A stretch of DNA of 64,000 nt from Antedon mediterranea (Eukaryota > Echinodermata > Crinoidea > Comatulida > Antedonidae). Within the stretch, counting starts at the first letter, position 1. Every line of letters begins with the position of its first letter. The position numbers and the translations under genes are program-made. Below, piece after piece: positions 1-11,248 of the stretch. The stretch spans positions 28,509,795 through 28,573,794 of the forward strand of contig NC_092670.1 of assembly GCF_964355755.1 (NCBI RefSeq), written 5' to 3'. The notes below the pieces were generated by a model, which was not told where the DNA came from, made no database searches, and was given only the letters and a program-made list of their open reading frames with translations.

Positions 1-3000
1 TGTGAAAAATTTTTGTCGAAATGCTCAAAATGGTCAAAAACGTTTTTAAATACGATATTAAGCTATTTTGTGCTCTTTGATGTTTTTGTGTGAAAAGTTT
101 TAGCGAAATGCTCAAAATGGTCTAAAACAGTTTTTAATGTGATTTTAAGCACTTTGATGTTTTATGTTAACAAGTTTTTTACGAAAATCACAAAATGGTC
201 TAAAACGTCTCCAAATGCGATTTGAAGCTATTCTAAGCACTTTTGTGTTTTTATGTTAACAAGTTTTTTCGAAAATCACAAAATGGTCTAAAATATTTCC
301 AAATGCGATTTGAAGCTTTTCTAAGCACTTTGGTGTTTTTATGTTTACAAGTTTTTTCGAAAATCACAAAATGGTCTAAAACGTCTCCAAATGCGAATTG
401 AAGCTATTCTAAGCAATTTGGTGTTTTTATGTTAACAAGTTTTTTAGAAAATCACAAAATGGTCTAAAACGTCTCCAAATGCGATTTGAAGCTATTCTAA
501 GCACTTTTGTGTTTTTATGTTAACAAGTTTTTTCGAAAATCACAAAATGGTCTAAAACGTCTCCAAATGCGATTTTAAGCTATTCTAAGCACTTTGGTGT
601 TTTTATGTTAACAAGTTATTTCGAAAATCACAAAATGGTCTAAAACGTCTCCAAATGCGATTTGAAGCTATTCTAAGCAATTTGGTGTTTTTATGTTAAC
701 AAGTTTTTTAGAAAATCACAAAATGGTCTAAAACGTCTCCAAATGCGATTTGAAGCTATTTTAAGCACTTTGGTGTTTTGTGTGAATAATTTTTGTCAAA
801 ATGCTCAAAATGGTCAAAAACGTTTTTAAATACTATATTAAGCTATTTTGTGCTCTTTGATGTTTTTGTGTGAAAAGTTTTATCGAAATGCTCAAAATGG
901 TCTAAAACGGTTTCTAATGTGATTTTAAGCACTTTGATGTTTTTATGTTAACAACTTTTTTAGAAAATCACAAAATGGTCTAAAACGTCTCCAAATGCGA
1001 TTTGAAGAAATTCTAAGCACTTTGGTGTTTTTATGTTAACGAGTTTTTTCGAAAATCACAAAATGGTCTAAAACGTCTCCAAATGCGATTTGAAGCTATT
1101 CTAAGCACTTTGGTGTTTTTATGTTAACAAGTTTTTTCGAAAATCACAAAATGGTATAAAACGTTTCCAAATGCGATGTTAAGCTATTCTAAGCAATTTG
1201 GTGTTTTTATGTTAACAAGTTTTTTCGAAAATCACAAAATGGTCTAAAACGTCTCCAAATGCGATTTGAAGCTATTCTAAGCACTTTTGTGTTTTTATGT
1301 TAACAAGTTTTTTCGAAAATCACAAAATCGTCTAAAACGTCTCCAAATGCGATGTTAAGCTATTCTAAGCAATTTCGTGTTTTTATGTTAACAAGTTTTT
1401 TCGAAAATCACAAAATGGTCTAAAACGTCTCCAAATGCGATTTGAAGTTATTCTAAGCACTTTTGTGTTTTTATGTTAACAAGTTTTTTCGAAAATCACA
1501 AAATGGTCTAAAATGTCTCCAAATGCGATTTGAAGCTTTTCTAAGCACTTTGGTGTTTTTATGTTTACAAGTTTTTTCGAAAATCACAAAATGGTCTAAA
1601 ACGTCTCCAAATGCGATTTGAAGCTATTCTAAGCAATTTGGTGTTTTTATGTTAACAAGTTTTTTTCGAAAATCACAAAATTGTCTAAAACGTCTCCAAA
1701 TGCGATTTGAAGCTATTCTAAGCACTTTGGTGTTTTTATGTTTACAAGTTTTTTCGAAAATCACAAAATGGTCTAAAACGTCTCCAAATGCGATTTGAAG
1801 CTATTCTGTACACTTTGCTGTTTTGTGTGAATAATTTTTGTCGAAATGCTAAAAATGGTCAAAAACGTTTTTAAATACGATATTAAGCTATTTTGTGCTC
1901 TTTGATGTTTTAATGTGAAAAGTTTTATCGAAATGCTCAAAATGGTCTAAAACGGTTTCTAATTTGATTTTAAGCACTTTGATGTTTTTATGTTAACGAG
2001 TTTTTTCGAAAATCACAAAATGGTCTAAAATGTCTCCAAATGCGATTTCAAGCTATTCTTAGCACTTTGATGTTTTTATGTTAACAACTTTTTTAGAAAA
2101 TCACAAAATGGTCTAAAACGTCTCCAAATGCGATTTGAAGAAATTCTAAGCACTTTGGTGTTTTTATGTTAACGAGTTTTTTCGAAAATCACAAAATGGT
2201 CTAAAACGTCTCCAAATGCGATTTGAAGCTATTCTAAGCACTTTGGTGTTTTTATGTTAACAAGTTTTTTCGAAAATCACAAAATGGTATAAAACGTCTC
2301 CAAATGCGATGTTAAGCTATTCTAAGCAATTTGGTGTTTTTATGTTAACAAGTTTTTTCGAAAATCACAAAATGGTCTAAAACGTCTCCAAATGCGATTT
2401 GAAGCTATTCTAAGCACTTTTGTGTTTTTATGTTAACAAGTTTTTTCGAAAATCACAAAATGGTCTAAAACGTCTCCAAATGCGATTTGAAGCTATTCTA
2501 AGCACTTTTGTGTTTTTATGTTAACAAGTTTTTTCGAAAATCACAAAATCGTCTAAAACGTCTCCAAATGCGATGTTAAGCTATTCTAAGCAATTTGGTG
2601 TTTTTATGTTAACAAGTTTTTTCGAAAATCACAAAATGGTCTAAAACGTCTCCAAATGCGATTTGAAGCTATTTTAAGCACTTTGGTGTTTTGTGTGAAT
2701 AATTTTTGTCAAAATGCTCAAAATGGTCAAAAACGTTTTTAAATACTATATTAAGCTATTTTGTGCTCTTTGATGTTTTTGTGTGAAAAGTTTTATCGAA
2801 ATGCTCAAAATGGTCTAAAACGGATTCTAAAGTGATTTTAAGCACTTTGATGTTTTTATGTTAACAACTTTTTTAGAAAATCACAAAATGGTCTAAAACG
2901 TCTCCAAATGCGATTTGAAGAAATTCTAAGCACTTTGGTGTTTTTATGTTAACGAGTTTTTTCGAAAATCACAAAATGGTCTAAAACGTCTCCAAATGCG

Positions 3001-5673
3001 ATTTGAAGCTATTCTAAGCACTTTGGTGTTTTTATGTTAACAAGGTTTTTCGAAAATCACAAAATGGTATAAAACGTCTCCAAATGCGATTTTAAGCTAT
3101 TCTAAGCAATTTGGTGTTTTTATGTTAACAAGTTTTTTCGAAAATCACAAAATGGTCTAAAACGTCTCCAAATGCGATTTAAAGCTATTCTGTATACTTT
3201 GCGGTTTTGTGTGAATAATTTTTGTCGAAATGCTCAAAATGGTCAAAAACGTTTTTAAATACGATATTAAGCTATTTTGTGCTCTTTGATGTTTTTGTGT
3301 GAAAAGTTTTATCGAAATGCTCAAAATGGTCTAAAACGGTTTCTAATGTGATTTTAAGCACTTTGATGTTTTTATGTTAACAAGTTTTTTCGAAAATCAC
3401 AAAATGGTCTAAAACGTCTCCAAATGCGATTTGAAGCTATTCTAAGCACTTTGGTGTTTTTATGTTAACAAGTTTTTTCGAAAATCACCAAATGGTCTAA
3501 AACGTCTCCAAATGCGATTTGAAGCTATTTGGTGTTTTTATGTAACCAAGTTTTTTCGAAAATCACAAAAGGGTCTAAAACATCTCCAAATGCGATTTGA
3601 AGCTATTCTGTACACTTTGCTGTTTTTATGTTAACAAGTTTTTTCGAAAATCACAAAATGGTCTAAAACGTCTCCAAATGCGATTTGAAGCTATTCTGTA
3701 CACTTTGCCATTTTGTGTGAATAATTTTTGTCAAAATGCTCAAAATGGTCAAAAACGTTTTTAAATACTATATTAAGCTATGTTTTGCTCTTTGATGTTT
3801 TTGTGTGAAAAGTTTTTTTATCGAAATGCTCAAAATGGTCTAAAACGGTTTCTAATGTGATTTTAAGCACTTTGATGTTTTTATGTTAACAACTTTTTTA
3901 GAAAATCACAAAATGGTCTAAAACGTCTCCAAATGCGATTTGAAGCAATTCTAAGCACTTTGGTGTTTTTATGTTAACATGTTTTTTTCGAAAATCACAA
4001 AATGGTCTAAAACGTCTCCAAATGCGATTTGAAGCTATTCTAAACACCTTGGTGTTTTTATGTTAACAAGTTTTTTCGAAAATCACAAAATGGTCTAAAA
4101 CGTCTCCAAATGCGATTTGAAGCTATTCTAAGCACTTTGGTGTTTTTATGTTAACAAGTTTTTTCGAAAATCACAAAATGGTCTAAAACGTCTCCAAATG
4201 CGATTTAAAGCTATTCTGTATACTTTGTGGTTTTGTGTGAATAATTTTTGTCGAAATGCTCAAAATGGTCAAAAACGTTTTTAAATACTATATTAAGCTA
4301 TTTTGTGCTCTTTGATGTTTTTGTGTGAAAAGTTTTATCGAAATGCTCAAAATGGTCTAAAACGGTTTCTAATGTGATTTTAAGCACTTTGATGTTTTTA
4401 TGTTAACAACTTTTTATAGAAAATCACAAGATGGTCTAAAACGTCTCCAAATGCGATTTGAAGCAATTCTAAGCACTTTGGTGTTTTTATGTTAACAAGT
4501 TTTTTCGAAAATCACAAAATGGTCTAAAACGTCTCCAAATGCGATTTGTAGCTATTCTAAGCACTTTGGTGTTTTTATGTTAACAAGTTTTTTCGAAAAT
4601 CACAAAATGGTCTAAAACGTCTACAAATGCGATTTAAAGCTATTCTGTATACTTTGTGGTTTTGTGTGAATAATTATTGTCGAAATGCTCAAAATGATCA
4701 AAAACGTTTTTAAATACGATATTAAGCTATTTTGTGCTCTTTGATGTTTTTGTGTGAAAAGTTTTATCGAAATGCTCAAAATGGTCTAAAACGGTTTCTA
4801 ATGTGATTTTAAGCACTTTGATGTTTTTATGTTAACAACTTTTTTAGAAAATCACAAAATGGTCTAAAACGTCTCCAAATGCGATTTGAAGCAATTCTAA
4901 GCACTTTGGTGTTTTTATGGTAACGAGTTTTTTTGAAAATCACAAAATGGTCTAAAATGTCTCCAAATGCGATTTCAAGCTATTCTTAGCACTTTGATGT
5001 TTTTATGTTAACAAGTTATTTCGAAAATCACAAAATGGTCTAAAACGTCTCCAAATGCGATTTGAAGCTATTCTAAGCACTTTGGTGTTTTTATGTTAAC
5101 AAGTTTTTTCGAAAATCACAAAATGGTCTAAAACGTCTCCAAATGCGATTTGAAGCTATTCTGTACACTTTGCCATTTTGTGTGAATAATTTTTGTCAAA
5201 ATGCTCAAAATGGTCAAAAACGTTTTTAAATACTATATTAAGCTATTTTGTGCTCTTTGATGTTTTTGTGTGAAAAGTTTTTTATCGAAATGCTCAAAAT
5301 GGTCTAAAACGGTTTCTAATGTGATTTTAAGCACTTTGATGTTTTTATGTTAACAAGTTTTTTCGAAAATCACAAAATGGTCTAAAACGTCTCCAAATGC
5401 GATTTGAAGCAATTCTAAGCACTTTGGTGTTTTTATGTTAACAAGTTTTTTCGAAAATCACAAAATGGTCTAAAACGTCTCCAAATGCGATTTGAAGCTA
5501 TTTTAAGCACTTTGGTGTTTTTGTGTAACCAAGTTTTTTCGAAAATCACAAAATGGTCTAAAATGTCTCAAAATGCGATTTGAAGCTTTTCTAAGCACTT
5601 TTGTGTTTTTATGTTAACAAGTTTTTTCGAAAATCACAAAATGGTCTAAAATGTCTCCAAATGCGATTTGAAG
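1..5673 (+). repeat. 88-bp satellite array, forward orientation, with higher-order structure
   Basis: The block is tandem copies of an AT-rich monomer. The main type (A) is 88 bp; copies of GAAAATCACAAAATGGTC at 183, 271 and 359 give this spacing. Two diverged monomer types occur as a pair. Type B is ~87 bp, starts TGTGAATAATTTTTGTC and has TTTTTAAATACGATATTAAG where A has the CTCCAAATGCGATT stretch. Type C is ~77 bp, starts TGTGAAAAGTTTTATCG and ends in GCACTTTGATG. The B-C pair recurs at about 1, 779, 1823, 2692, 3209, 3713, 4234, 4663 and 5178. It is followed by roughly 7, 10, 8, 4, 4, 4, 3 and 4 A monomers. No coding capacity is seen. The block ends abruptly inside an A monomer at 5673. 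A pericentromeric or other heterochromatic location is inference. Confidence 0.95.
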
Positions 5674-5960
5674 TAGTGGGTTCGAACCTCTTGGGATATT
5701 TCTTTTCTTTCTTTTTTTTAATTGAAAATAAATATTTTTTTTGAAAGTGAGATATTTTGAGGGTTGTAAATATCAGGCCTAAACAAGTGAACCTTTTTTA
5801 AAATCAGAAACAAAGTTGCATGGCATTATTTTTCATTGATTGATCATTAATTTCATATAAATAGACTATTATCAGCTCTTCAGTTATCTACTGGTTTGTG
5901 GCGTAACGGGTAATACCCAGGTTTGAGTGCTCTCAGTAGCGGGTTCCAACCTCTAAAGAT
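5674..5960 (+). repeat. tRNA-like ~260-bp tandem repeat, left fragment
   Basis: The satellite switches directly into the middle of a tRNA-like unit, at its B-box-like GGTTCGAACCTC. The unit continues through a T-rich stretch and the common body into a second tRNA-like head that starts at ~5888 (CTACTGGTTTGTGGCGTAAC). The fragment ends at CTCTAAAGAT, where a 7.1-kb retrotransposon has inserted. The continuation of the same unit (ATTGCTTTTTT) resumes at 13040. Confidence 0.9.
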
Positions 5961-6080
5961 AATTAAGAATTGGGTTAAGAACACAATTCTATTTTGAGAA
6001 CGGAGAGGGCGGGTTTTCGACCTCTTTAATCAAGCACGCTCTCTGTTAACACGATCACATTAAGTTAAAGAAAATTTTCT
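5961..6080 (+). repeat. Split direct repeat A1, left terminus of the Ngaro/PAT-like element
   Basis: A 120-bp sequence beginning AATTAAGAATTGGGTTAAGA and ending AAAATTTTCT. It recurs base for base at 12674-12793. It defines the element's left end, because the bases just before it belong to the host tRNA-like repeat. Confidence 0.95.
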
Positions 6081-6420
6081 TATTTTTCCATCACCGATTT
6101 CCATCCTAATACGACAACTTTTTACAAGTAAGTTTTCTAACAATTCGGCACCTTATGCGACACAACTCAGTTACTCATAATTTCCACGACTACAAATACA
6201 GCCCTTCCATTATGGAAGGTCTACCTATATGTACTGTATGTGGTAACGTGAGTGAATTTTAGGGTGTGTCCAGGCTACTTGGTGGGATTCCATTTTTACA
6301 CGAGGGCCAACTGTACTAATGTTCGCTCGCCATTGTGATTTACCACACGTTTTTTTTCGACTTTATATATATAAATAATATAATATATATATATATATTT
6401 CTGTATACTTTACACAATTA
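6081..6420 (+). other. 5' non-coding leader of the Ngaro/PAT-like element, proximal part
   Basis: No coding sequence is seen here. There is a short TA-rich microsatellite at about 6363-6400. The stretch lies between terminal repeat A1 and the hairpin tandem repeats, so it is most simply read as 5' untranslated or promoter region of the element. Confidence 0.5.
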
Positions 6421-6980
6421 CTCTCTTATATGTCGTGCGATGAATGACTCGCACATGAATTGTATATGTCATGCGATAACGACTCGCACAGTTACTTTTG
6501 CCTTAGTCGAAGACAAGACCATACATAAATCCTCTTATATGTCGTGCGATGAATGACCCGCACATGAATTGTATATGTCGTGCGATAACGACTCGCACAT
6601 GAATTTTATATGTCGTTCGATAACGACTCGCACATTTACCTTCGCCTTAGTCGAAGACAGGGCCCATACATAAATCCTCTTGTATGTCGTGCGATTACCG
6701 ACTCGCACATGAATTTTATATGTCGTGCGATAATGACTCGCACATTCACTTTCGCCTTAGTTGAAGACAAGGCCCATACATAAATCTTCTATGTATGTCG
6801 TGCGATTAACGACTCGCACATTAATTTTACATGTCGTGCGATAATGACTCGCACATTTACTTTCGCCTTAGTCGAAGACAAGGCCCATACACAAATCCTC
6901 TTATATGTCGTGCGATGAATGACTCGCACATGAATTATATATGTCGTGCGATAACGACTCGCACAGTTACTTTCGCCTTA
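6421..6980 (+). repeat. Tandem repeat of GTGCGA/TCGCAC hairpins in the retrotransposon leader
   Basis: Units of about 110-142 bp repeat here, each with the marker TTCGCCTTAGTCGAAGACA (about 6500, 6642, 6752, 6865 and 6976). Between markers lie paired copies of GTGCGATAACGACTCGCAC and close variants, in which GTGCGA can pair with TCGCAC over a ~7-nt loop. At least nine such potential stem-loops are visible. Degraded copies continue after the MITE (TTAGTCGACGACAGGGCCCA at 7797 and a copy near 7976). The reading frames that stay open across this block are by-products of the repetition. Confidence 0.85.
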
Positions 6981-7796
6981 GGGCCTGTTTCTGCTGCAAC
7001 TGCTCAAAATACGGTATAGAGATACGGTATAAAATACGGCATTTTTTGTACCGTGTTTTTTAGTACCCCGTTTCTGCTTACAATACTTCTTGGGTGGTCG
7101 TGTTAAATTTCATCTTTTTTACCCAAATTGCCATTCATTTATTTGGTCGATAATTAAAAGTCGCAATAAAGGAAGTTTTACGTCTCACTTTCAACAGCCT
7201 AGCCCTAGTGATAGAGATGTTGTGAGAGCACAGAAAACATCGTAATGGGGACAATTAATTCGTTCCCTCCCCGAGTTATTGTATTTTGCAATGTTGTATT
7301 GCTTTCGCAGGCTCTTCAGCTTTGAGTTTACTTGCTTTGGAGACAAGTCTATTCCATACTCCTGCTTTATTTTTTTAGAAATGTCTTTATAAATGTGGTT
7401 GTCCCTTTTATTAGTTGGCCAGACATTTTAGCTTCCCCACACACATTTATTTAGTAAAACTGTGACGTCTTCGCTCCACATTTTCGCCAAATATATCTAT
7501 ACACGTGTGTAAAGCATCTGACAGCGACAGAAAATAAAAATACGAATGTTGACCTTTTGTCATGTAAAAAAAAAATACGGTATTTTTTATTGGCAGCAGA
7601 AGCGGGTACAAAAAGTGCGGTATAGATTTGTAAATACCGTATTTTATCCACAAATTTTGTGGGGAAAATGCGGTATACAAAATACGGTATATTTTTTATG
7701 AGCGCAGTTTCTGCTGCCAAAAATATACCGTGTATATACGGTATTCAAAAAATACCGTATAATGTACGGTATTTAGTTGGCAGCCGAAACAGGGCC
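6981..7796. mobile_element. PIF/Harbinger-like MITE
   Basis: An 816-bp insertion bounded by imperfect terminal inverted repeats: GGGCCTGTTTCTGCTGC on the left, and GGCCCTGTTTCGGCTGCC when the right end is read on the opposite strand. It is flanked by a 3-bp TTA duplication (6978-6980 and 7797-7799). The uninterrupted target, GCCTTAGTCGAAG, is present in neighbouring leader repeats. A TTA/TAA target and a GGGCC-type TIR are characteristic of PIF/Harbinger. Both ends are crowded with TACGGTAT-type motifs in both orientations. No transposase is present, so the element is non-autonomous. Confidence 0.88.
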
Positions 7797-8500
7797 TTAG
7801 TCGACGACAGGGCCCATACATAAATCCTCTCGTAGGAAGTTGTGATAACAGCTCTTTTAACAGTACTGTATTAGGTTCAGGCCCAAGAGTACGATTTATA
7901 CTGAAATCGGGCGTGCTTTAACTGCCAGGCACTATAGTAACCGCAAACCACATTACACATTGGTATGGTATGTCGGGCGATAACAGACTAGCATTTTCGC
8001 CTTAGTAATCAGAAATTAAAACTTCGAGTATCCAGTTTTCCCTACTGTGTGATATATTCACTAAGGGACACTGTTGCTTATTTATTTCATTTATATATAT
8101 TAATTTAATAATGTATGTTATTTTACATGTGCATGTGTATGTATGTGTATGTGTATATGTATATATGTGTATGTATATATATATGTATATGTATATGTGT
8201 ATGATCTCTACCGTTTCAAATTAATTAATTAAATTTCAGTATATCACCGGGCGGTTTAGAATTAATGTTCTTTGCCTAATGTGTCTATATATGTATATAT
8301 ATATATTAATATATACACACTTCTAAAAGCTAACTTTCTATATTAACGTCTACGAATTTAAGCTTTGAATTCAGCCTAGCTCCATTATACGTGTATAATA
8401 CCAATAATAATTATATCGAACGGCAATACACACTACGTTTGGTAAACATTATTAACATTTTGTATTGTCTTCTTATACCGATTTCTGCTAGGGGTTCATA
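7797..8500 (+). other. 5' non-coding leader of the Ngaro/PAT-like element, distal part
   Basis: After the MITE the leader resumes with decayed hairpin-repeat remnants, then ordinary AT-rich sequence and a TATG/TA dinucleotide-rich tract at about 8090-8200 and 8285-8315. No coding sequence is seen. It ends at the Gag start codon in CATAATGGCC. Confidence 0.5.
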
Positions 8501-9628
8501 ATGGCCAAACGGACAGCACGTAAGACACAGAAACAACAAACAGCACCCAAACAATCCAACAACACTTCTGGGGCTTCTGGTGCACCTAAAAGGAAAGCAC
8601 AAACTACACCTAAACAACTAGCTAAGAAGAAAAAGCTCCCTACCACTGCTTCTACCAGTACAGCTAATACTGACAAAAGTAACGCTTCGGCGGTTTCCGC
8701 TGAGGTCTCGGAAAGGCTGGACAAAACGGAGCACATGATTTCTGGATTGGCCGAGGTAGTTACTAATTTGAGTAAGTGTGGGGAGTCTAATATAGGCATA
8801 TCCGATACCACTACTACAATAGCTAATGACGGAGAACTAAACAACACTCGCTTCTTCGACGACACAACACCAAATACTATATCAGATATTACCACCATGC
8901 CACTCACTCAAGCACCAGCTAAAGACACATTTATTCCATATACTATTGTTGAAGGAGATGCAGCTCAAAACCCCCTCCGGTATACCGGGGGAATTAAGGC
9001 CGGAGCTTTGGTCCCCGACAAATTAAAAATAAAAATTAAAGACCACAAATATGTTGAGTTCTCAGATATCGTTAACCCAGACGAAATGGTGCCAAAAAAG
9101 AAAAAACGATTCTTGACCGAACATGAATGGTCCATGGCATTTTACGACTTCGCCACCTTACACCTAAGCTATCACCCTGCAGATATGCAAGACATTTTCA
9201 CTTACGCAAAGCAAATCCAAATCATGATGCGAAACAACGCACAAAATTGGCGGTCATACGATGAGGCTTTTCGGAGAGCTAGGGAACATACCAAATGCTC
9301 ATGGGCCACAGTATGGGGCGACCTTATTCACAACTTAATGCTACAACGCTATCGCCCACAAAGTCATTTTCGGGGCTTTAACACCCCACCTTTCAACAGG
9401 AAGACCACCGATTCCCAAATACCACTTGGATACTGCCAATCATACCACACCCCAGCGCGAAAGTGCTCACAACCATACCGCTGTAAGTACTCTCATCAAT
9501 GCTTTAAATGCTCCGAAGACAGGCCACACCCATATTTCCTGTGCAAACGAGTTACAAATCAATCACGACACCCATCAACAACAACATCCCCTGCTAACCC
9601 CACTGCCAACCCCCCTAAGGGTAGATAA
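8501..9628 (+). CDS. gag: Gag-like protein of the Ngaro/PAT-like element
   Basis: A 375-residue open frame starting at ATG. The first ~65 residues are rich in Lys, Thr, Gln and Ser and contain a basic nuclear-localisation-like patch (KKKK near residues 43-46) and a second KKKKR stretch near 200. The middle part has hydrophobic and acidic segments typical of DIRS-order Gag. The C-terminus (about residues 310-351) has a Cys/His cluster (C-x9-C-x5-C-x4-H-x-C-x2-C spacing, then HPYFLC), the kind of zinc-binding tail seen in DIRS-group Gag proteins. The last ~200 bp overlap the RT frame. The role is presumed to be particle formation and RNA binding. The family call rests mainly on position and the Cys/His tail. 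Confidence 0.8.
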   Translation: MAKRTARKTQKQQTAPKQSNNTSGASGAPKRKAQTTPKQLAKKKKLPTTASTSTANTDKSNASAVSAEVSERLDKTEHMISGLAEVVTNLSKCGESNIGISDTTTTIANDGELNNTRFFDDTTPNTISDITTMPLTQAPAKDTFIPYTIVEGDAAQNPLRYTGGIKAGALVPDKLKIKIKDHKYVEFSDIVNPDEMVPKKKKRFLTEHEWSMAFYDFATLHLSYHPADMQDIFTYAKQIQIMMRNNAQNWRSYDEAFRRAREHTKCSWATVWGDLIHNLMLQRYRPQSHFRGFNTPPFNRKTTDSQIPLGYCQSYHTPARKCSQPYRCKYSHQCFKCSEDRPHPYFLCKRVTNQSRHPSTTTSPANPTANPPKGR

Positions 9629-11186
9629 ACTCGAAACCCTTCTCTCGGGATATTCCAACAAAGATTACCTCATTTCCGGCTTTAAAAATGGTTTTTTCCT
9701 GAATTACGACGGTCCTGAAGCCGGATTTACTGCAAAAAATTCAGTATCGGCATTACAGAAACCTCAAATTATCCAACTGATGATTGCTAAAGAGATTGCT
9801 ACAGGGCGTATCGCTGGTCCATTCGAGTCGCCCTCATTTCTACATTTCAAATCGTCACCTCTGAGTTTGAGGGAGAAATCCGTTGCAGGAAAATACAGAT
9901 TAATTCATAACTTATCATATCCGCACGACGAAAGATCAGTGAATCATAATATTCCGCAACATTACAAAACAGTCCACTACGAAAATATATCCACAGCCGT
10001 AAATATCATTCAAAAATCCACCTACCCAGCCTACCTATCCAAAAGCGATATTCAAGATGCTTTCCGACTTATTCCCTTGCACAAAACGCAGTATCACCTT
10101 ACCGGTTTCTCTTGGCGAAACAAACTGTACTACGATAAGGTCCTCCCACAAGGGTGTGGATCCTCTTGTAGAATTTTTGAATCGTTTTCAGACGGAATAA
10201 AATGGATACTGACAAATAAACTAGCATGTAAAAACGTAGTCAAGATATTAGACGATTTCCTGCTTATAGGCGATACAAAACATGAGTGCCAAAGGTACCT
10301 TAACAATCTCATTGCCCTATCAGATGAAATTGGCCTTCCTCTCTCCCCGCACAAAACAGTGGAGCCAACTACAAAATTAACCTTCTTAGGGATCGAACTG
10401 GATACGCGAGCTATGGTAGCCAGATTACCCAAGGACAAACTAGAAAAGTATAGGTCCGAATTAAAAAAATGGTCGAGTTCACATTACATAACACTCAGAG
10501 AACTTCAATCTCTTACCGGCAAACTTCAGTTCGCCACGTGCGTTATTAAGACCGGCAAGGCTTTCCTTACAAGACTATATACACTCACAAAAGGTCAAAC
10601 AAATCCCGACTCAAAAATACGTATTACTCAAGGAGTACGTGAAGACTTGAAAATTTGGATACAATTTGTTGACCAATACAATGGCACCACTATCATCAAT
10701 GTACTACCAAAAAAGGACTCCGAATGCCTTCACTTCTTTTCAGATGCTTCCAAAAGGGAATTTGGTGCTACATTTGGGGCTACGTGGGTACACGGCATAT
10801 GGCCAGAACGTTGGAAGAAGTTAGATATAATGGTTTTAGAAATGTACCCTATTTATCTCATGATATCACTGTACTCAAACCAACTGGCCAACACTCGTGT
10901 AGTATTTCACACCGATAACCTACCCAATGTCTATCACGTTAACAACAAAACTAGTTCTAATTCTGATGTAATGCGCATAATCAGGGCGTTAGTATTAGTA
11001 CTACTTACACATAATATACATCTAACCGCCAGGCATATACCAGGTATTAAAAATGTACTAAGTGATGCAATTTCCCGTTCACAGGTAACAAAAAAACTTC
11101 TCAAACAATTCGGAATGCATCAAAACCCATTAACAATACCACCACATCTGCTACCAGAGAACTTCGCTGCATTCAAGAAAACCTGA
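9426..11186 (+). CDS. pol: Reverse transcriptase-RNase H of the Ngaro/PAT-like element
   Basis: A frame of 586 codons open from 9426 with no upstream ATG; the first codon is TTG and lies inside the Gag overlap. It sits in the +1 frame relative to Gag, so a frameshift or internal initiation is likely. RT features in order: a GRIAGPF segment; KYRLIHNLSYP; motif A KSDIQDAF (about residue 206); PQGCGSSCRIFESFS, close to the DIRS/Ngaro form of motif B; and the catalytic LDDF at about residue 276. The RNase H region has FFSDAS (about 437), FHTDN (about 494) and the family's closing HIPG...LSDAISRSQ. The presumed role is copying genomic RNA to cDNA. No internal stop or frameshift is seen. Confidence 0.93.
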   Translation: MDTANHTTPQRESAHNHTAVSTLINALNAPKTGHTHISCANELQINHDTHQQQHPLLTPLPTPLRVDKLETLLSGYSNKDYLISGFKNGFFLNYDGPEAGFTAKNSVSALQKPQIIQLMIAKEIATGRIAGPFESPSFLHFKSSPLSLREKSVAGKYRLIHNLSYPHDERSVNHNIPQHYKTVHYENISTAVNIIQKSTYPAYLSKSDIQDAFRLIPLHKTQYHLTGFSWRNKLYYDKVLPQGCGSSCRIFESFSDGIKWILTNKLACKNVVKILDDFLLIGDTKHECQRYLNNLIALSDEIGLPLSPHKTVEPTTKLTFLGIELDTRAMVARLPKDKLEKYRSELKKWSSSHYITLRELQSLTGKLQFATCVIKTGKAFLTRLYTLTKGQTNPDSKIRITQGVREDLKIWIQFVDQYNGTTIINVLPKKDSECLHFFSDASKREFGATFGATWVHGIWPERWKKLDIMVLEMYPIYLMISLYSNQLANTRVVFHTDNLPNVYHVNNKTSSNSDVMRIIRALVLVLLTHNIHLTARHIPGIKNVLSDAISRSQVTKKLLKQFGMHQNPLTIPPHLLPENFAAFKKT

Positions 11187-11248
11187 TACGAGCTTCCGTC
11201 ACGACTGGAACCAGAAAATCATACAACAGGGCGTGGTCAATCTTACTT

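Noticed and set aside
1-5673. CRISPR-like array because of regular direct repeats
   Set aside because: There are no unique spacers; the whole 88-bp period is conserved, so it is satellite DNA in a eukaryotic context.
6335-7019. Small frames with Cys/His-like repeats in the retrotransposon leader
   Set aside because: They follow the hairpin tandem repeat and run into the MITE; periodicity explains the pattern.
8488-8907. 139-codon antisense frame under the Gag start
   Set aside because: Shadow of the Gag frame; hydrophobic strings mirror Gag's Thr/Ser/Lys codons, and no homology is recognised.
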